Assembly (NCBI GenBank): GCA_963798655.1
Contig: CAWCUH010000007.1
Span: 1 to 64,000 of the forward strand
DNA: 64,000 bases
Direction: 5' to 3'
Source: CAVSMC01 sp963798655
Lineage (GTDB): Bacteria > Pseudomonadota > Gammaproteobacteria > Burkholderiales > Casimicrobiaceae
Shown here: positions 38,719 to 49,033 of the stretch, piece after piece
Layout of the letters: the number at the start of each line of letters is the position of its first letter
How positions within the stretch are numbered: the stretch's first letter is position 1
The notes under the pieces: model-generated
Told to the model about the DNA's origin: nothing
The model's database searches: none
What the model saw: only the letters and a program-made list of their open reading frames with translations
Position numbers and translations under genes: made by a program

Positions 38719-39834
38719 CTACGTGGTGACGTCGCTGTCCTCGCGCGCGAACGCCCGGCAATGCTCGGGCGCCCACGCGAGCTCGACCGGCTCGCCGATC
38801 GCCGGCAGCCGGTGCGCCTCGTCGATCGGGCGCTTGACCGTGAAATCGTCGATTCCCGGCAGCACGACGCGCGCACGCACGTGATCGCCGAGATAGATCA
38901 CTTCTCGCAGCCTGCCGGCGAGGCGGCAATGCCCGTCGGGCTCGATTCTATGTGCGCCACCGCCGATTTGCACCCGCTCCGGACGCAACGACACGGTGAC
39001 CGACGAGCCGGCCGGCAACGGCGCGGCGAGCGAGCCGTCGATCAGCGAATCACCGGCGATGCGCACCGTGCAGCGCGACCCGTCGACGCCCTCGATCCGA
39101 CCATCGAGGCGGTTGTTCTCGCCGATGAAGCGGGCGACGAACGCGTTGCGCGGCTGCTCGTAGATGCGCTCCGGCCGATCGAGCTGCTGCACGCGCCCGC
39201 GATGGAACACGGCGATGCGATCCGACATCGTGAGCGCCTCGTGCTGATCGTGCGTGACATAGACCATCGTCACGCCGAGCCGCTGGTGCAGCCGGCGGAT
39301 CTCGAGCTGCATCTGCTCGCGCAGCTGCTTGTCGAGCGCGCCGAGCGGCTCGTCCATCAGCACGAGCTTCGGCTCGAACACGAGCGCACGCGCGACTGCA
39401 ATCCGCTGCTGCTGGCCGCCGGAGAGCTGCGCCGGCTTGCGCGCGCCGAAGCCGCCGAGCTGCACCATGTCGAGCGCGCGCTCGACACGCTGCGCGATGT
39501 CGTCTTTCGCGATCCCGCGCACGGACAGCGGAAACGCGATGTTGTCGGCGACGCTCATGTGCGGGAACAGCGCGTAGTTCTGGAACACCATGCCGATCGC
39601 ACGCCGGTGCGGCGGCAGCTTCGACAGCGGCTTGCCCTCGAGCAGGATCTCGCCTGCCGTCGGCGCCTCGAAGCCGGCGAGCATCATCAGCGTCGTCGTC
39701 TTGCCCGAGCCCGACGGGCCGAGCAGCGTCAGGAATTCGCCGCGCTCGATGTCGAGGTCGAGGTTGTCGACGACGCGCGTGACGCCGTCGTACGTCTTGC
39801 CGATGCCGACGAAGCGGACGATCGGGTCAGACAT
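38719..39834 (-). CDS. potA: spermidine/putrescine-type ABC transporter ATPase (PotA-like)
   Basis: 371 aa. Walker A GPSGSGKTTT (about residues 38-47), Q-loop MVFQNYALFPHMSV, signature LSGGQQQRIAVARAL, Walker B KLVLMDEPLGALD and the C-terminal TOBE domain (ENNRLDGRIEGVDGSRCTVR). Energises the PotBC-like permease pair. It overlaps the SDR gene by 8 bp and precedes potD by 10 bp. Confidence 0.95.
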   Translation of the reverse strand: MSDPIVRFVGIGKTYDGVTRVVDNLDLDIERGEFLTLLGPSGSGKTTTLMMLAGFEAPTAGEILLEGKPLSKLPPHRRAIGMVFQNYALFPHMSVADNIAFPLSVRGIAKDDIAQRVERALDMVQLGGFGARKPAQLSGGQQQRIAVARALVFEPKLVLMDEPLGALDKQLREQMQLEIRRLHQRLGVTMVYVTHDQHEALTMSDRIAVFHRGRVQQLDRPERIYEQPRNAFVARFIGENNRLDGRIEGVDGSRCTVRIAGDSLIDGSLAAPLPAGSSVTVSLRPERVQIGGGAHRIEPDGHCRLAGRLREVIYLGDHVRARVVLPGIDDFTVKRPIDEAHRLPAIGEPVELAWAPEHCRAFAREDSDVTT

Positions 39835-40561
39835 GCTGGCCGCCGTTGATCGGGATCTCGGTGCCGGTGATGTACGACGCGCGATCCGAGCACAGGTACG
39901 CGATCAGGTCGGCGGTCTCCTGCGTCGTGCCGAGCCGCCGCATCGGGATGTCGCGCTCGACGATCGCCGGCGTGCCCGGCGACAGGATCGCCGTGTCGAT
40001 CTCGCCCGGCGCGATCGCGTTCACGCGAACGCCCATCGGCGCCATGTCGTGCGCCATCTCGCGCGTGAGCGCCGAGAGCGCCGCCTTCGACGTCGCGTAG
40101 GCGGAGCCTGCGAACGGATGCACGCGCGTCGCTGCGATCGACGTCAGGTTCACGACCGATCCGCGCGCGGCCGCGAGCTCGTGCGCGAAGCCGCGCGTCA
40201 TCAGCAGCGGCGCGTAGAAGTTCGTGTTGTACATCGACTGCCACGTCGCGATGTCGGTCTCGAGCGAATCGAGCCGCGATCCGTCCGCTTTCTTCGGCGA
40301 GACGCCCGCGTTGTTGACGAGCGCGTGCAGCGTGCCGCCGACGAGCGGCCGCATCAGCTCGATGCAGCGCGCGACGTTGTCGAGATCCGACAGGTCGAGC
40401 AGGAAGTGCTGCCGCGTCTCCCGGCTCCACGGGCACAGGTCGGGCGGCGGCGTGCGCGACACCGTGATGACGTGCCAGCCTTCGGCGTGGAAACGCATCG
40501 CGATCGCATGGCCGATGCCGCGGCTCGCGCCGGTGACGATCGCGTTCTTGTGTGATGTCAT
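39827..40561 (-). CDS. short-chain dehydrogenase/reductase
   Basis: 244 aa. Classical SDR: cofactor motif TGASRGIGHAIA (residues about 11-22), NNAGVSPKK, Ser in LTSIAATR and YATSK as the catalytic Tyr-Lys, then PGEIDTAILSPGTP. NAD(P)-dependent oxidation or reduction of an alcohol or carbonyl. Between the transporter ATPase and an aminotransferase, so it may act on the aldehyde or hydroxy product of the imported amine; this is inference. Confidence 0.9.
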   Translation of the reverse strand: MTSHKNAIVTGASRGIGHAIAMRFHAEGWHVITVSRTPPPDLCPWSRETRQHFLLDLSDLDNVARCIELMRPLVGGTLHALVNNAGVSPKKADGSRLDSLETDIATWQSMYNTNFYAPLLMTRGFAHELAAARGSVVNLTSIAATRVHPFAGSAYATSKAALSALTREMAHDMAPMGVRVNAIAPGEIDTAILSPGTPAIVERDIPMRRLGTTQETADLIAYLCSDRASYITGTEIPINGGQHV

Positions 40562-40574
40562 CGCGCGCGCCGCG

Positions 40575-41957
40575 TCAGGCCAGCGACTTTTCCTTCACCA
40601 TCGCCCACGTATCGGCGAGCGCCTTGTCGAAGCCGGCGAACATCTCGTCCATCTCGCCCTCGGTGACGATCAGCGGCGGGCAGAACGCGACGATATCGCC
40701 CGGCATGTTGCGCAGGATCACGCCGTGATGCTGCGCGCGGCGGACGAGATGCGCGGCGACGCCGGCCTTCGGATCGAAGCTCTCTTTCGTCGCCTTGTCG
40801 CGGACGACCTCGACCGCGCCAATGAGCCCGATGCCCCGCGCGTCGCCGATCAACGGGTGCTCGGCGTAGCTGCGCAGCCGCTGCTGCATTCGCGGCGCGA
40901 GCCTTCGCACATGCGACAGGATATCGCGCTCCTCGTAGATCTTCAGCGTCTCGAGCGCGACCGCGGCGGGTACCGGATGCGACGAGTACGTGTAGCCGTG
41001 GCCGAAGATGCCGAGCTTGTCGCTCTGCGCGAGCAGCACCTCGTAGAGCGCGGTCGACACGAGGTTCGCCGAGATCGGCATGTAGCCGGCCGACAGCGCC
41101 TTCGCGATCGTGATGATGTCCGGCTTCAAGTCGAACGTCTGCGTGCCGAACAGGTTGCCGGTGCGACCGAATCCGCAGATCACCTCGTCGACGACGAACA
41201 GGATGTCGTACTTGCGCAGGATCGGCTGGATGCGCTCGAAATACGTCGCCGGCGGCACGATCACGCCGCCCGCGCCCATCACCGGCTCGGCGAAGAACGC
41301 GGCGATCGTATCCGGACCTTCGCGCACGATCAGCGCTTCCAGATTCGCGGCAAGGCGCGCCGAGTAGGCCTCTTCGGATTCCCCCGCCTGCGCGCCGCGG
41401 TAGTAGTACGCGGCGTCGGTGCGCAGGAAGCGCGGCATCGGCAGATCGAAATCGGTGTGCGCGAACGCGAGCCCGGTGAGGCTCGCCGCGGCGACGGTCA
41501 CGCCGTGGTACGCGCGCTCGCGGGCGATGATCTTCTTCTTCTGCGGCCGGCCGAGCGCGTTGTTGACGTACCAGGCGAGCTTCACGGCGGTGTCGTTCGC
41601 CTCGGAGCCGGAGTTCGCGAACAGCACGCGCCCCAGCCCGGGCGGCGCGATGCCGACGAGCCGCTCGGCGAGTTCGGCCGACACGGCGGGAACCTTGCCG
41701 GCGAAGCTGTGATAGAACGGCAGCTCGAGCATCTGCCGGTGCGCGGCGTCGGCGAGACGGCGCTCGGAAAAGCCGAGCGACGCGCACCACAGGCCCGACA
41801 TGCCTTCGAGGTAGCGGTTGCCTTCGTCGTCGTAGACGTAGACGCCGTCGCCCTTGACGATGACGAGCGGACCTTCGGTCTGGACGAGCCGGAGGTTCGT
41901 CGACGGGTGCAGGTGAAATGCGAGGTCGCGACGCGCGGCCGGCGTATTGATCGACAT
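40575..41957 (-). CDS. class III omega-aminotransferase
   Basis: 460 aa from the ATG at 41957 (MSINTPAARRDLAFH); an ATG at 42008 would add 17 residues, and neither has a good Shine-Dalgarno. PLP fold type I, class III: FANSGSEANDTAVKLAWY (phosphate site), FVVDEVICGFGRTG, and the PLP lysine in DIITIAKALSAGYMP. Closest in style to putrescine/beta-alanine:pyruvate aminotransferases of polyamine catabolism (SpuC-like). With the PotABCD-like genes it suggests uptake and transamination of a diamine or omega-amino acid. 81 bp downstream of hutG. Confidence 0.93.
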   Translation of the reverse strand: MSINTPAARRDLAFHLHPSTNLRLVQTEGPLVIVKGDGVYVYDDEGNRYLEGMSGLWCASLGFSERRLADAAHRQMLELPFYHSFAGKVPAVSAELAERLVGIAPPGLGRVLFANSGSEANDTAVKLAWYVNNALGRPQKKKIIARERAYHGVTVAAASLTGLAFAHTDFDLPMPRFLRTDAAYYYRGAQAGESEEAYSARLAANLEALIVREGPDTIAAFFAEPVMGAGGVIVPPATYFERIQPILRKYDILFVVDEVICGFGRTGNLFGTQTFDLKPDIITIAKALSAGYMPISANLVSTALYEVLLAQSDKLGIFGHGYTYSSHPVPAAVALETLKIYEERDILSHVRRLAPRMQQRLRSYAEHPLIGDARGIGLIGAVEVVRDKATKESFDPKAGVAAHLVRRAQHHGVILRNMPGDIVAFCPPLIVTEGEMDEMFAGFDKALADTWAMVKEKSLA

Positions 41958-42038
41958 TGAGGGCTTTCGGGGGTTGAACCATGAAGCGCGGATGGCCATT
42001 GTTGGCACCGCGCGCCGGCCGCGTCAAGCGCGGCTCTC

Positions 42039-42823
<785 letters not shown>

Positions 42824-42827
<4 letters not shown>

Positions 42828-44053
42828 CGATCGCTCCACCGAACGACGCGTCCGCGGCGAACGATGCCCGCGCACGGATTGCCGCCGATCCGGTACGCGA
42901 GCTCCGCCGGCTCGTCGATGTCCCACAGCGCGAGATCGGCACGCTGTCCAACGGCGAGCGTGCCGCGGTCGCGCAGGCCGAGCGCGCGCGCGGCGTTCAC
43001 CGTGACGCCGGCGATCGCTTCGACCGGCGTGAGCCGGAACAGCGTGCATGCCATGTTCGCAACGAGCAGCAGCGAGCGCACCGGCGACGTGCCCGGATTG
43101 CAGTCGGTCGAGATCGCGATCGGCACGCGCGCCGCGCGCAGCGCTGCCACCGGGGGCACGCGCGTCTCGCGCAGTGCATAGAAGGCGCCGGGCAGCAGCA
43201 CCGCGACCGTGGCGGATTGCGCCATCGCCGCGATGCCGTCGGCATTCGTCCATTCGAGATGATCGGCAGAGAGCGCGCGGAATTCGGCGGCAAGCGCGGC
43301 GCCGCCCGAGTCGGACAGCTGATCGGCGTGCAGCTTCACCCGCAGGCCGTGGGCCGTCGCCGCCTGCAGCACGCGCCGCGCCTGTGCCGGGCTGAACGCG
43401 ATCGTCTCGCAGAACACGTCGACCGCGTCGGCGAGCTGGCGGCCCGCAACTTCGGGAATCGTCTCGCTGCACACGACGTCGACATAGTCGTCGCTGCGGC
43501 CCGCGAACTCGGGTGGGACGGTATGCGCGGCGAGCAGCGTCGTGCGCACATCGACGCCGACGTCGCGACCAAGCCGGCTTGCGGCGGCGAGCTGCCTGCA
43601 CTCGGTCGCGGTGTCGAGGCCGTAGCCGGACTTGATCTCGACCGTCGTCACGCCTTCGTCGGCGAGCGAGGCGAGCCGCGGCCGGCTCTGCGCGACGAGG
43701 TCGGCTTCGCTCGCCTCGCGTGTCGCGCGCACCGTCGACAGGATCCCTCCGCCGGCGCGCGCGATGTCCTGATAGCTCGCGCCCGACAGCCGCTTCTCGA
43801 ACTCGCCCGCGCGGTTGCCCGCGTACACGAGGTGCGTGTGACAGTCGACGAAGCCGGGCGTAAGCCACCGGCTCCCGGCGTCGAGCGTGCGCGCGGCCGT
43901 CGCCTCGCGCGGCATGTCGCTCGCGCGCCCCACCCAAGCGATCCGCTCGCCCGCGATCGCGAGCGCGCCGTCGCGTATCGTGCCGTACGGCGCGTCGTTC
44001 GCGAACGTCGCGAGCTCCACGTTGCGGATCGCAACATCGAACGTCGCGCTCAT
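42824..44053 (-). CDS. hutI: imidazolonepropionase HutI
   Basis: 409 aa. Opens the imidazolone ring to formimidoylglutamate. Metal site GFVDCHTHLVYAGNR, substrate passage EIKSGYGLDTATECR, second-shell His in LLAAHTVPPEF and KLHADQLSDSGG, and the late ISTDCNPGTSPV. 4-nt overlaps with hutF and hutG show tight co-translation. Confidence 0.97.
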
Positions 44054-45402
44054 GACAGCTCGCGCAGCACACGGCGATAGCGCGCGAATATCGCGTCGCG
44101 CTCGACGTGCCGCCCGTCGCGCACGCGCCAGCGCCCTGCAGTCATGACGTCGCGCACCGGCCGCCGGCAGGGCGCGAAGATCGCGGCGTCGAGCACGTCG
44201 TCGACGCGCTGCCCGCAAAGCGCCGCATCGCGCGCGTCGAGCACGACGAAGTCGGCGCGCCTGCCGACGGCGATCGCGCCGACCGGCTGCGCGAGCGCCT
44301 GCGCGCCGCCGGCAACCGCGGCGTCGAACAGCGATCGGCCCACCGGACGGCCGTCGACGGCGAGCACGTTGCGCTTGCGATCGCGAAGCCGCTGCGAATA
44401 CTCGAGCGTGCGCAGCTCGGTGAAGGGATCGATGATCGTGTTCGAGTCGCTGCCGATGCCCGATGCGCCACCCGCGGCGACGTACGCGCGCGCGGCGAAC
44501 GTGCCGTCGCCGAGATCCGCCTCGGTGGTCGGCGCGAGGCCGGCCACGGCGCCGCTTCGGGCGAGCGAATCGACCTCGCGCTCGCTCATGTGCGTCGCAT
44601 GCACGAGACACCATCGCGCGTCGACGCGCGCATGCTCGAGCAGCCACTCCACCGGCCGCTGGCCGCTCCAGGCGACGCAGTCGTCGACTTCCTTCGTCTG
44701 CTCGGCGGCATGGATGTGAACGGGCGAACCGTCAACGGCGAGCGCGACGATGTGCGGCAGTTGATCGGGCGTCACCGCGCGCAGGCTGTGCGCCGCGACG
44801 CCGATCGCCGCACCGTGCTCGCGCGCTGCAACGGTTGCGCGCTCGTGCAGTCGCGCGAACGATTCGACGTCGGTGACGAAGCGGCGCTGACCGGGCGCGG
44901 GCGGCACACCGCCGAACCCGCCGTGCGCGTAGAACACGGGCAGCAGCGTGAGACCGATGCCGACGGTCGCGGCGGCGCCGATCACACGCGACGACAGCTC
45001 GGCGGGGTTCGCGTACGGGCGCCCCGCCGGATCGTGGTGCACGTAGTGGAATTCCGCGACCGACGTGTAGCCGGCCTCCAGCATCTCGACGTACGCCTGC
45101 GCGGCGATCGCGCCGAACGCGTCGCCGTCGATACGGTCGAGGAACGCGTACATCGTGTTGCGCCACGTCCAGAAGCTGTCGCCGTCGACGCTCGCGCGAC
45201 CGCTGCGTCCCGCGATCGCCCGCTGGAACGCGTGCGAGTGAAGATTCGGCACGCCGGGCACGAGCGGTCCGAGGACGCGCTCGGCGTCGCCGGGCGCCGC
45301 GCCCGGCTGCACGCCCGTGACAACGCCGCGCGCATCGATGTCGATCGCAACGTCGCTCGCCCATCCGGACGGCAGCAGTGCGTCGGCCGCGAAGAGCGTC
45401 AT
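44050..45402 (-). CDS. hutF: formimidoylglutamate deiminase HutF
   Basis: 450 aa amidohydrolase: PGVPNLHSHAFQRAIAG (metal His-x-His), VAEFHYVHHDPAGRPY, VHIHAAEQTKEVDDC, GIGSDSNTIIDPFTE. It converts formimidoylglutamate to N-formylglutamate and ammonia, the Pseudomonas-type branch that pairs with HutG. Overlaps hutI and hutD by 4 nt on either side. Confidence 0.96.
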   Translation of the reverse strand: MTLFAADALLPSGWASDVAIDIDARGVVTGVQPGAAPGDAERVLGPLVPGVPNLHSHAFQRAIAGRSGRASVDGDSFWTWRNTMYAFLDRIDGDAFGAIAAQAYVEMLEAGYTSVAEFHYVHHDPAGRPYANPAELSSRVIGAAATVGIGLTLLPVFYAHGGFGGVPPAPGQRRFVTDVESFARLHERATVAAREHGAAIGVAAHSLRAVTPDQLPHIVALAVDGSPVHIHAAEQTKEVDDCVAWSGQRPVEWLLEHARVDARWCLVHATHMSEREVDSLARSGAVAGLAPTTEADLGDGTFAARAYVAAGGASGIGSDSNTIIDPFTELRTLEYSQRLRDRKRNVLAVDGRPVGRSLFDAAVAGGAQALAQPVGAIAVGRRADFVVLDARDAALCGQRVDDVLDAAIFAPCRRPVRDVMTAGRWRVRDGRHVERDAIFARYRRVLRELS

Positions 45403-45995
45403 CGCGGCGTGTCGATCGAGACGACGAGCGCGACGCCATCGCGCGCCCGCGGCGCATCCACGACGATATTCGAATCGTCGACGTCGTCGGCGCTCACGAT
45501 GAGCGCATGGCCGGTCGCGACGGTGATCGGCTCGTCGTCGCGCAGGCGGACCCGCACCGGGCCACCGTGCGCGTACACGATTCGCATCGACGCGGCGCCG
45601 ACGCGTGCGCCGACACCGTCGCGCACGGCGCTGACGACGCCGCGCGCTCGCCCGCGCCGGACCATCAGGTTGAAGTCGCGAACGCGACCGGCGAGCAGCG
45701 TGCAGTCGACGTCGTCGGCGCCGTCGAACGTATACGGATCGAACGGCGTGCGAAGTTCGACGCGACGCTCGCCGAACGCGAGCCGCATGCCGTTGCCCGC
45801 GATCAGCACGATTGTCCGCTCGACGCCCGGAAACCGAGAGAATGGACCGGCGACGTCGACATCCGCGATGCTGACCCGCCAGTCGAATGCGTCGAGCGCC
45901 GCGTCCGGCGGACCTGCCGCGATTTCAGTCGTGCGTCCGCTGCCGTTTTTCCACGGCATCCGGCGATAGTCGGCGGGGGCGATCAGGCGATGCAT
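45399..45995 (-). CDS. hutD: HutD-family protein
   Basis: 198 aa cupin-like protein: MPWKNGSGRTTEIA, FDWRVSIADVDVAGPFSRFPG, DFNLMVRRG. HutD is conserved in hut operons and thought to damp pathway flux. First gene of the hutDFIG cluster; 48 bp separate it from the divergent OCD-family gene, so both promoters must be packed in or overlap the coding starts. hutH, hutU and the hutC repressor are not in the window. Confidence 0.93.
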   Translation of the reverse strand: MHRLIAPADYRRMPWKNGSGRTTEIAAGPPDAALDAFDWRVSIADVDVAGPFSRFPGVERTIVLIAGNGMRLAFGERRVELRTPFDPYTFDGADDVDCTLLAGRVRDFNLMVRRGRARGVVSAVRDGVGARVGAASMRIVYAHGGPVRVRLRDDEPITVATGHALIVSADDVDDSNIVVDAPRARDGVALVVSIDTPR

Positions 45996-46043
45996 GATGA
46001 GAGAATAAGGCAAAGTGAGACCCGACTCGACTTTCCGGTTGCC

Positions 46044-47066
46044 ATGACCGAATCCGCGCTGTCGCTCGTCTACCTCAACGCGCCGGACGTTGCTGCGCTG
46101 GCGCTTACCGACGACGAGATTCTCGACGCCGTCGATGCCGGACTGCACGCGCAGGGCGAAGGCCGCACGGTGATCGAGCCGCGAATGCACCTGGTGCCGG
46201 GCCAGACGGACGACGGCGGTGCGATCCACGGCCATTTCAACGTGCTGCGCGGGTACGTCGCGCCGCTCGCGCTCGCCGGCGTCAAGATCGTCGGCGACTA
46301 CGTCGACAATTATCGCGCGGGCCTGCCCTCCGAGATGGGCTTGCTGAACCTGTTCGATCCGTCGACCGGGCGACCGCTCGCCGTCATCGACGCGGCCGGC
46401 CTCACCGACATGCGTACCGGCGCCGTCACCGCGATCGGCGCGCGGCACCTTGCCCGGCGAAACTCGCGCGTGCTGGGACACATCGGCGCGCGCGGCACCG
46501 CGTACTGGAACGTGCGCCTGCTCGATCATCTTTTCGACTTCGACGAGATCCGCGTGCATTCGCGGCGCGAGGACTCCCGTCGCGCGTTCGCCGGGCGTCT
46601 CGCGCACGATCTGGGCAAGCGCGTCATCGCCACCGACGATTGGCAATCGTGCGTGCGCGGCGCCGACATCGTCGTCGAGGCGTCGCGGCTCGCCGAGCCG
46701 GCACCGATGCTGCGCACCGAATGGATCGCCCGCGGCGCGTTCGTCGTTCCGTACGGCACGATGAGCGCGGTCGAGCTGTCCATCACCGACATCATGGACA
46801 AGGTCGTCGTCGACGACTGGGGCCAGTGCAAGGCCGGGCAATTCGGATCGCTGCGCGCGCACATCGACGCCGGCAGGTTGAGCGAGCGCACGCTGCACGC
46901 CGAGCTGGGCGAGATCGTCGCCGGCCGCAAGCGCGGCCGCGAGCGCGACGACGAAACGATCCTGCTGTGGCACCGCGGGCTTTCGCTGTCCGACATCGCG
47001 CTCGGCGCGGCGATGCTCGCGAAGGCCCAGCGGCTCGGCATCGGACAGGCGCTGCGCTACCGGTGA
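46044..47066 (+). CDS. ornithine cyclodeaminase/mu-crystallin family protein
   Basis: 340 aa. N-terminal substrate region with RMHLVPGQTDDGGAIHGH and GVKIVGDYVDNYRAGLPSE, then a Rossmann core around LGHIGARGTAYWNVRLLDHL with GxGxxA in the altered form GARGTA, and DDWGQCKAGQFGSL near the end. Family members deaminate ornithine or reduce ketimines with NAD(P). Which one applies here is not clear. Divergent from hutD and coupled to the next gene. Confidence 0.85.
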   Translation: MTESALSLVYLNAPDVAALALTDDEILDAVDAGLHAQGEGRTVIEPRMHLVPGQTDDGGAIHGHFNVLRGYVAPLALAGVKIVGDYVDNYRAGLPSEMGLLNLFDPSTGRPLAVIDAAGLTDMRTGAVTAIGARHLARRNSRVLGHIGARGTAYWNVRLLDHLFDFDEIRVHSRREDSRRAFAGRLAHDLGKRVIATDDWQSCVRGADIVVEASRLAEPAPMLRTEWIARGAFVVPYGTMSAVELSITDIMDKVVVDDWGQCKAGQFGSLRAHIDAGRLSERTLHAELGEIVAGRKRGRERDDETILLWHRGLSLSDIALGAAMLAKAQRLGIGQALRYR

Positions 47067-47083
47067 GCGCGCGAGGCCGACCG

Positions 47084-47893
47084 ATGACCCTCGTCGCGAA
47101 CGCGCGGATGTACGCGGTGAACGCGACCGTTGCCGCGCTTTGGCGCAACGTATTGCAGTGGGTCGGCGCGCACGCCGCCGTCGAGCTCGCGATCGTCGAT
47201 CACGCCGCACCCGCGCTGCTTGCCGATCTGTGGCGGCGAGGTGATCTCGCCGCGGTCGCGATGTGCGGTTACCCGCTCGCGACGTGGGATGGCGACATGC
47301 GTCCGGTCCCGCTCGCGGCGCCGGCGCCGACGCGCTTCGGTGCGCCGGTCTACGCAAGCGACATCGTCGTGCGCACCGATTCGCGCTTCGAGCGCGACGA
47401 CGATCTCGTCGGCACGCGCTTCGGATGGACGCTCGTCGATTCGCAGAGCGGCTACCAGGCGCCGCGGCGGCACTTCGCGGTAGCGGCGATCGCTCACGGC
47501 GGACGCTTCTTCGCATCGACCGTCGGGCCCTTGGTCACGCCGCGAAACGTCGTCGACGCGATCGTCGACGGCACGGTGGACGCGGGCCCGCTCGACGGCT
47601 ATTGGCACGCGCTGCTGAGCCGTTACGAGCAGCGCACCGCGGCGCAGCTTCGTGTCGTCGCGACGACGATGACGACGCCGATTCCGTGCTTCGTTGCGGC
47701 GGCGTCGGTGCCGGCGGCGCTGCGAGAACGGCTCGCCACCGCGTTCGTCGACGCCGGCAGCGCGCGCGGCCTGCGCGATTCGCTCGCCGCGCTCGAGCTT
47801 CGAGGCTTCGAACGCGTCGACGCGGCCGCCTACGATGCACTGGCGGTTCACGCACGCGAGACGGACAAGCTCGGCTACCCCGAACTGCGGTAG
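47084..47893 (+). CDS. PhnD-like phosphonate-family binding protein without signal peptide
   Basis: 269 aa from ATG 47084, seven bases after GAGG; a GTG at 47063 overlapping the previous stop is the alternative. PhnD-type fold with VANARMYAVNATVAALWRNV, DLAAVAMCGYPLATW, LVGTRFGWTLVDSQSGYQAP and DAGPLDGYWHALL. Neither start gives a signal peptide, so it may be cytosolic, as in PhnD-like regulators or biosynthetic relatives, or exported atypically. No permease or ATPase of the phosphonate type is near. Function unknown; probably co-transcribed with the OCD-family gene. Confidence 0.8.
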   Translation: MTLVANARMYAVNATVAALWRNVLQWVGAHAAVELAIVDHAAPALLADLWRRGDLAAVAMCGYPLATWDGDMRPVPLAAPAPTRFGAPVYASDIVVRTDSRFERDDDLVGTRFGWTLVDSQSGYQAPRRHFAVAAIAHGGRFFASTVGPLVTPRNVVDAIVDGTVDAGPLDGYWHALLSRYEQRTAAQLRVVATTMTTPIPCFVAAASVPAALRERLATAFVDAGSARGLRDSLAALELRGFERVDAAAYDALAVHARETDKLGYPELR

Positions 47894-47920
47894 CCGCACC
47901 CATCATTCCACGGAGGCCGC

Positions 47921-48898
47921 ATGCAAAGACGAACCTTCATCACCGCAGCGCTCGCCGCGGCGCTCGGCGCAGCGAGCGGCGGCGCCGTCGCGCAAGCCGC
48001 CTATCCGGATCGCCCGGTGCGCATCATCGTGCCGTTTCCCGCGGGCGGACCGGCCGACGTGCTCGCGCGCATCGTCGGCGACAAGCTCGCACAGTCGCTC
48101 GGCAAGCCGTTCGTCGTCGACAACAAGGCCGGCGCGAGCGGCAACATCGGCATGGAGCTCGGCGCCCGGGCGGCGCCCGACGGCTACACGTTGACGGTCG
48201 CGCCCGTCGGCAACCTGACGGTGGCGCCGGCGCTGTACCCGAAGCTCCCGTACGATCCGGCGAAGGACTTCGCGCCGATCACCGTGCTCGCCGACGTGCC
48301 GAACGTGCTCGTCGTGCATCCGTCGGTGCCCGCGAAGACGGTGGAAGAGCTCGTCGCGTACGCCAAATCGAAGCCGGGCGTGCTGAATTACGCGTCGGCG
48401 AGCAACGGCAGCATTCCGCATCTCGCCGGCGAGCTCTTCAAGCGCGTGGCCGGTGTGGACATCGTGCACGTGCCGTTCAACGGCGTCGCGCCCGCGATGA
48501 GCGCGGTGCTCGCCGGCGACGTGCAGATGTTCTTCGCGCAGAGCTCGTCCGCGCTGCCGCAATGGCGCGCCGGCAAGGTTGTCGCGCTCGGCGTCGCGAC
48601 GAAGAAGCGCATCGCCGCGGCGCCGGAGCTGCCGACGATCGCCGAGCAAGGCTTCCCGGACTTCGACGCGACGTCGTGGTACGCGCTCGTCGCGCCGGCC
48701 GGCACGCCACCGGCGATCGTCGACCGTCTGCACGGCGAGGTCGTGCGCGCGCTCGCGATGCCCGACGTGCGCGACAAGATCGCCGGTCTCGGCGCCGAGC
48801 CGGTCGGCAACACGCCCGCCGAGTTCGCCGCGATGCAGCGCGCCGAGGCCGTCCGCTGGATCCGCCTCGCGAAGGACGCGAACATCCACGCCGATTGA
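47921..48898 (+). CDS. Bug/TctC-type tricarboxylate-family binding protein
   Basis: 325 aa. Signal peptide MQRRTFITAALAAALG..., cleaved near AQAAYPD. The signature YPDRPVRIIVPFPAGGPADV and GASGNIGMELGARAAPDGYT are diagnostic for the Bug family so expanded in betaproteobacteria. It binds a small carboxylate or amino-acid-like ligand. The TctA/TctB membrane partners are absent, common for this family. GGAGG lies upstream of the start. Confidence 0.95.
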   Translation: MQRRTFITAALAAALGAASGGAVAQAAYPDRPVRIIVPFPAGGPADVLARIVGDKLAQSLGKPFVVDNKAGASGNIGMELGARAAPDGYTLTVAPVGNLTVAPALYPKLPYDPAKDFAPITVLADVPNVLVVHPSVPAKTVEELVAYAKSKPGVLNYASASNGSIPHLAGELFKRVAGVDIVHVPFNGVAPAMSAVLAGDVQMFFAQSSSALPQWRAGKVVALGVATKKRIAAAPELPTIAEQGFPDFDATSWYALVAPAGTPPAIVDRLHGEVVRALAMPDVRDKIAGLGAEPVGNTPAEFAAMQRAEAVRWIRLAKDANIHAD

Positions 48899-48923
48899 CG
48901 CTGCGAGCGGCCTGCGGTGAAAT

Positions 48924-49014
48924 GAGGGTCAGAGTGGAGTTGCCGGCCGCAACGAGGGTCAGAGTGCGATTCACGAATGCCGGGCGCCCGCACCGAAACT
49001 CCACTCTGACCCTC
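48924..49014. repeat. GAGGGTCAGAGTG-type repeat, three-arm copy
   Basis: Outer arms 48924-48941 and 48997-49014 pair over 18 bp; an additional direct copy of GAGGGTCAGAGTG lies inside at 48954-48966. The element occupies most of the gap between the TctC-like gene and the quaternary-amine binding-protein gene, ending 20 nt before the latter's start codon and just upstream of its GGAAGGAGAG. Confidence 0.82.
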
Positions 49015-49033
49015 ATTGGAAGGAGAGAACCGA

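Noticed and set aside
40224..41960. 578-aa plus-strand open frame opposite the aminotransferase
   Set aside because: Composition is typical antisense shadow in high-GC DNA; the minus strand encodes a clear class III aminotransferase.
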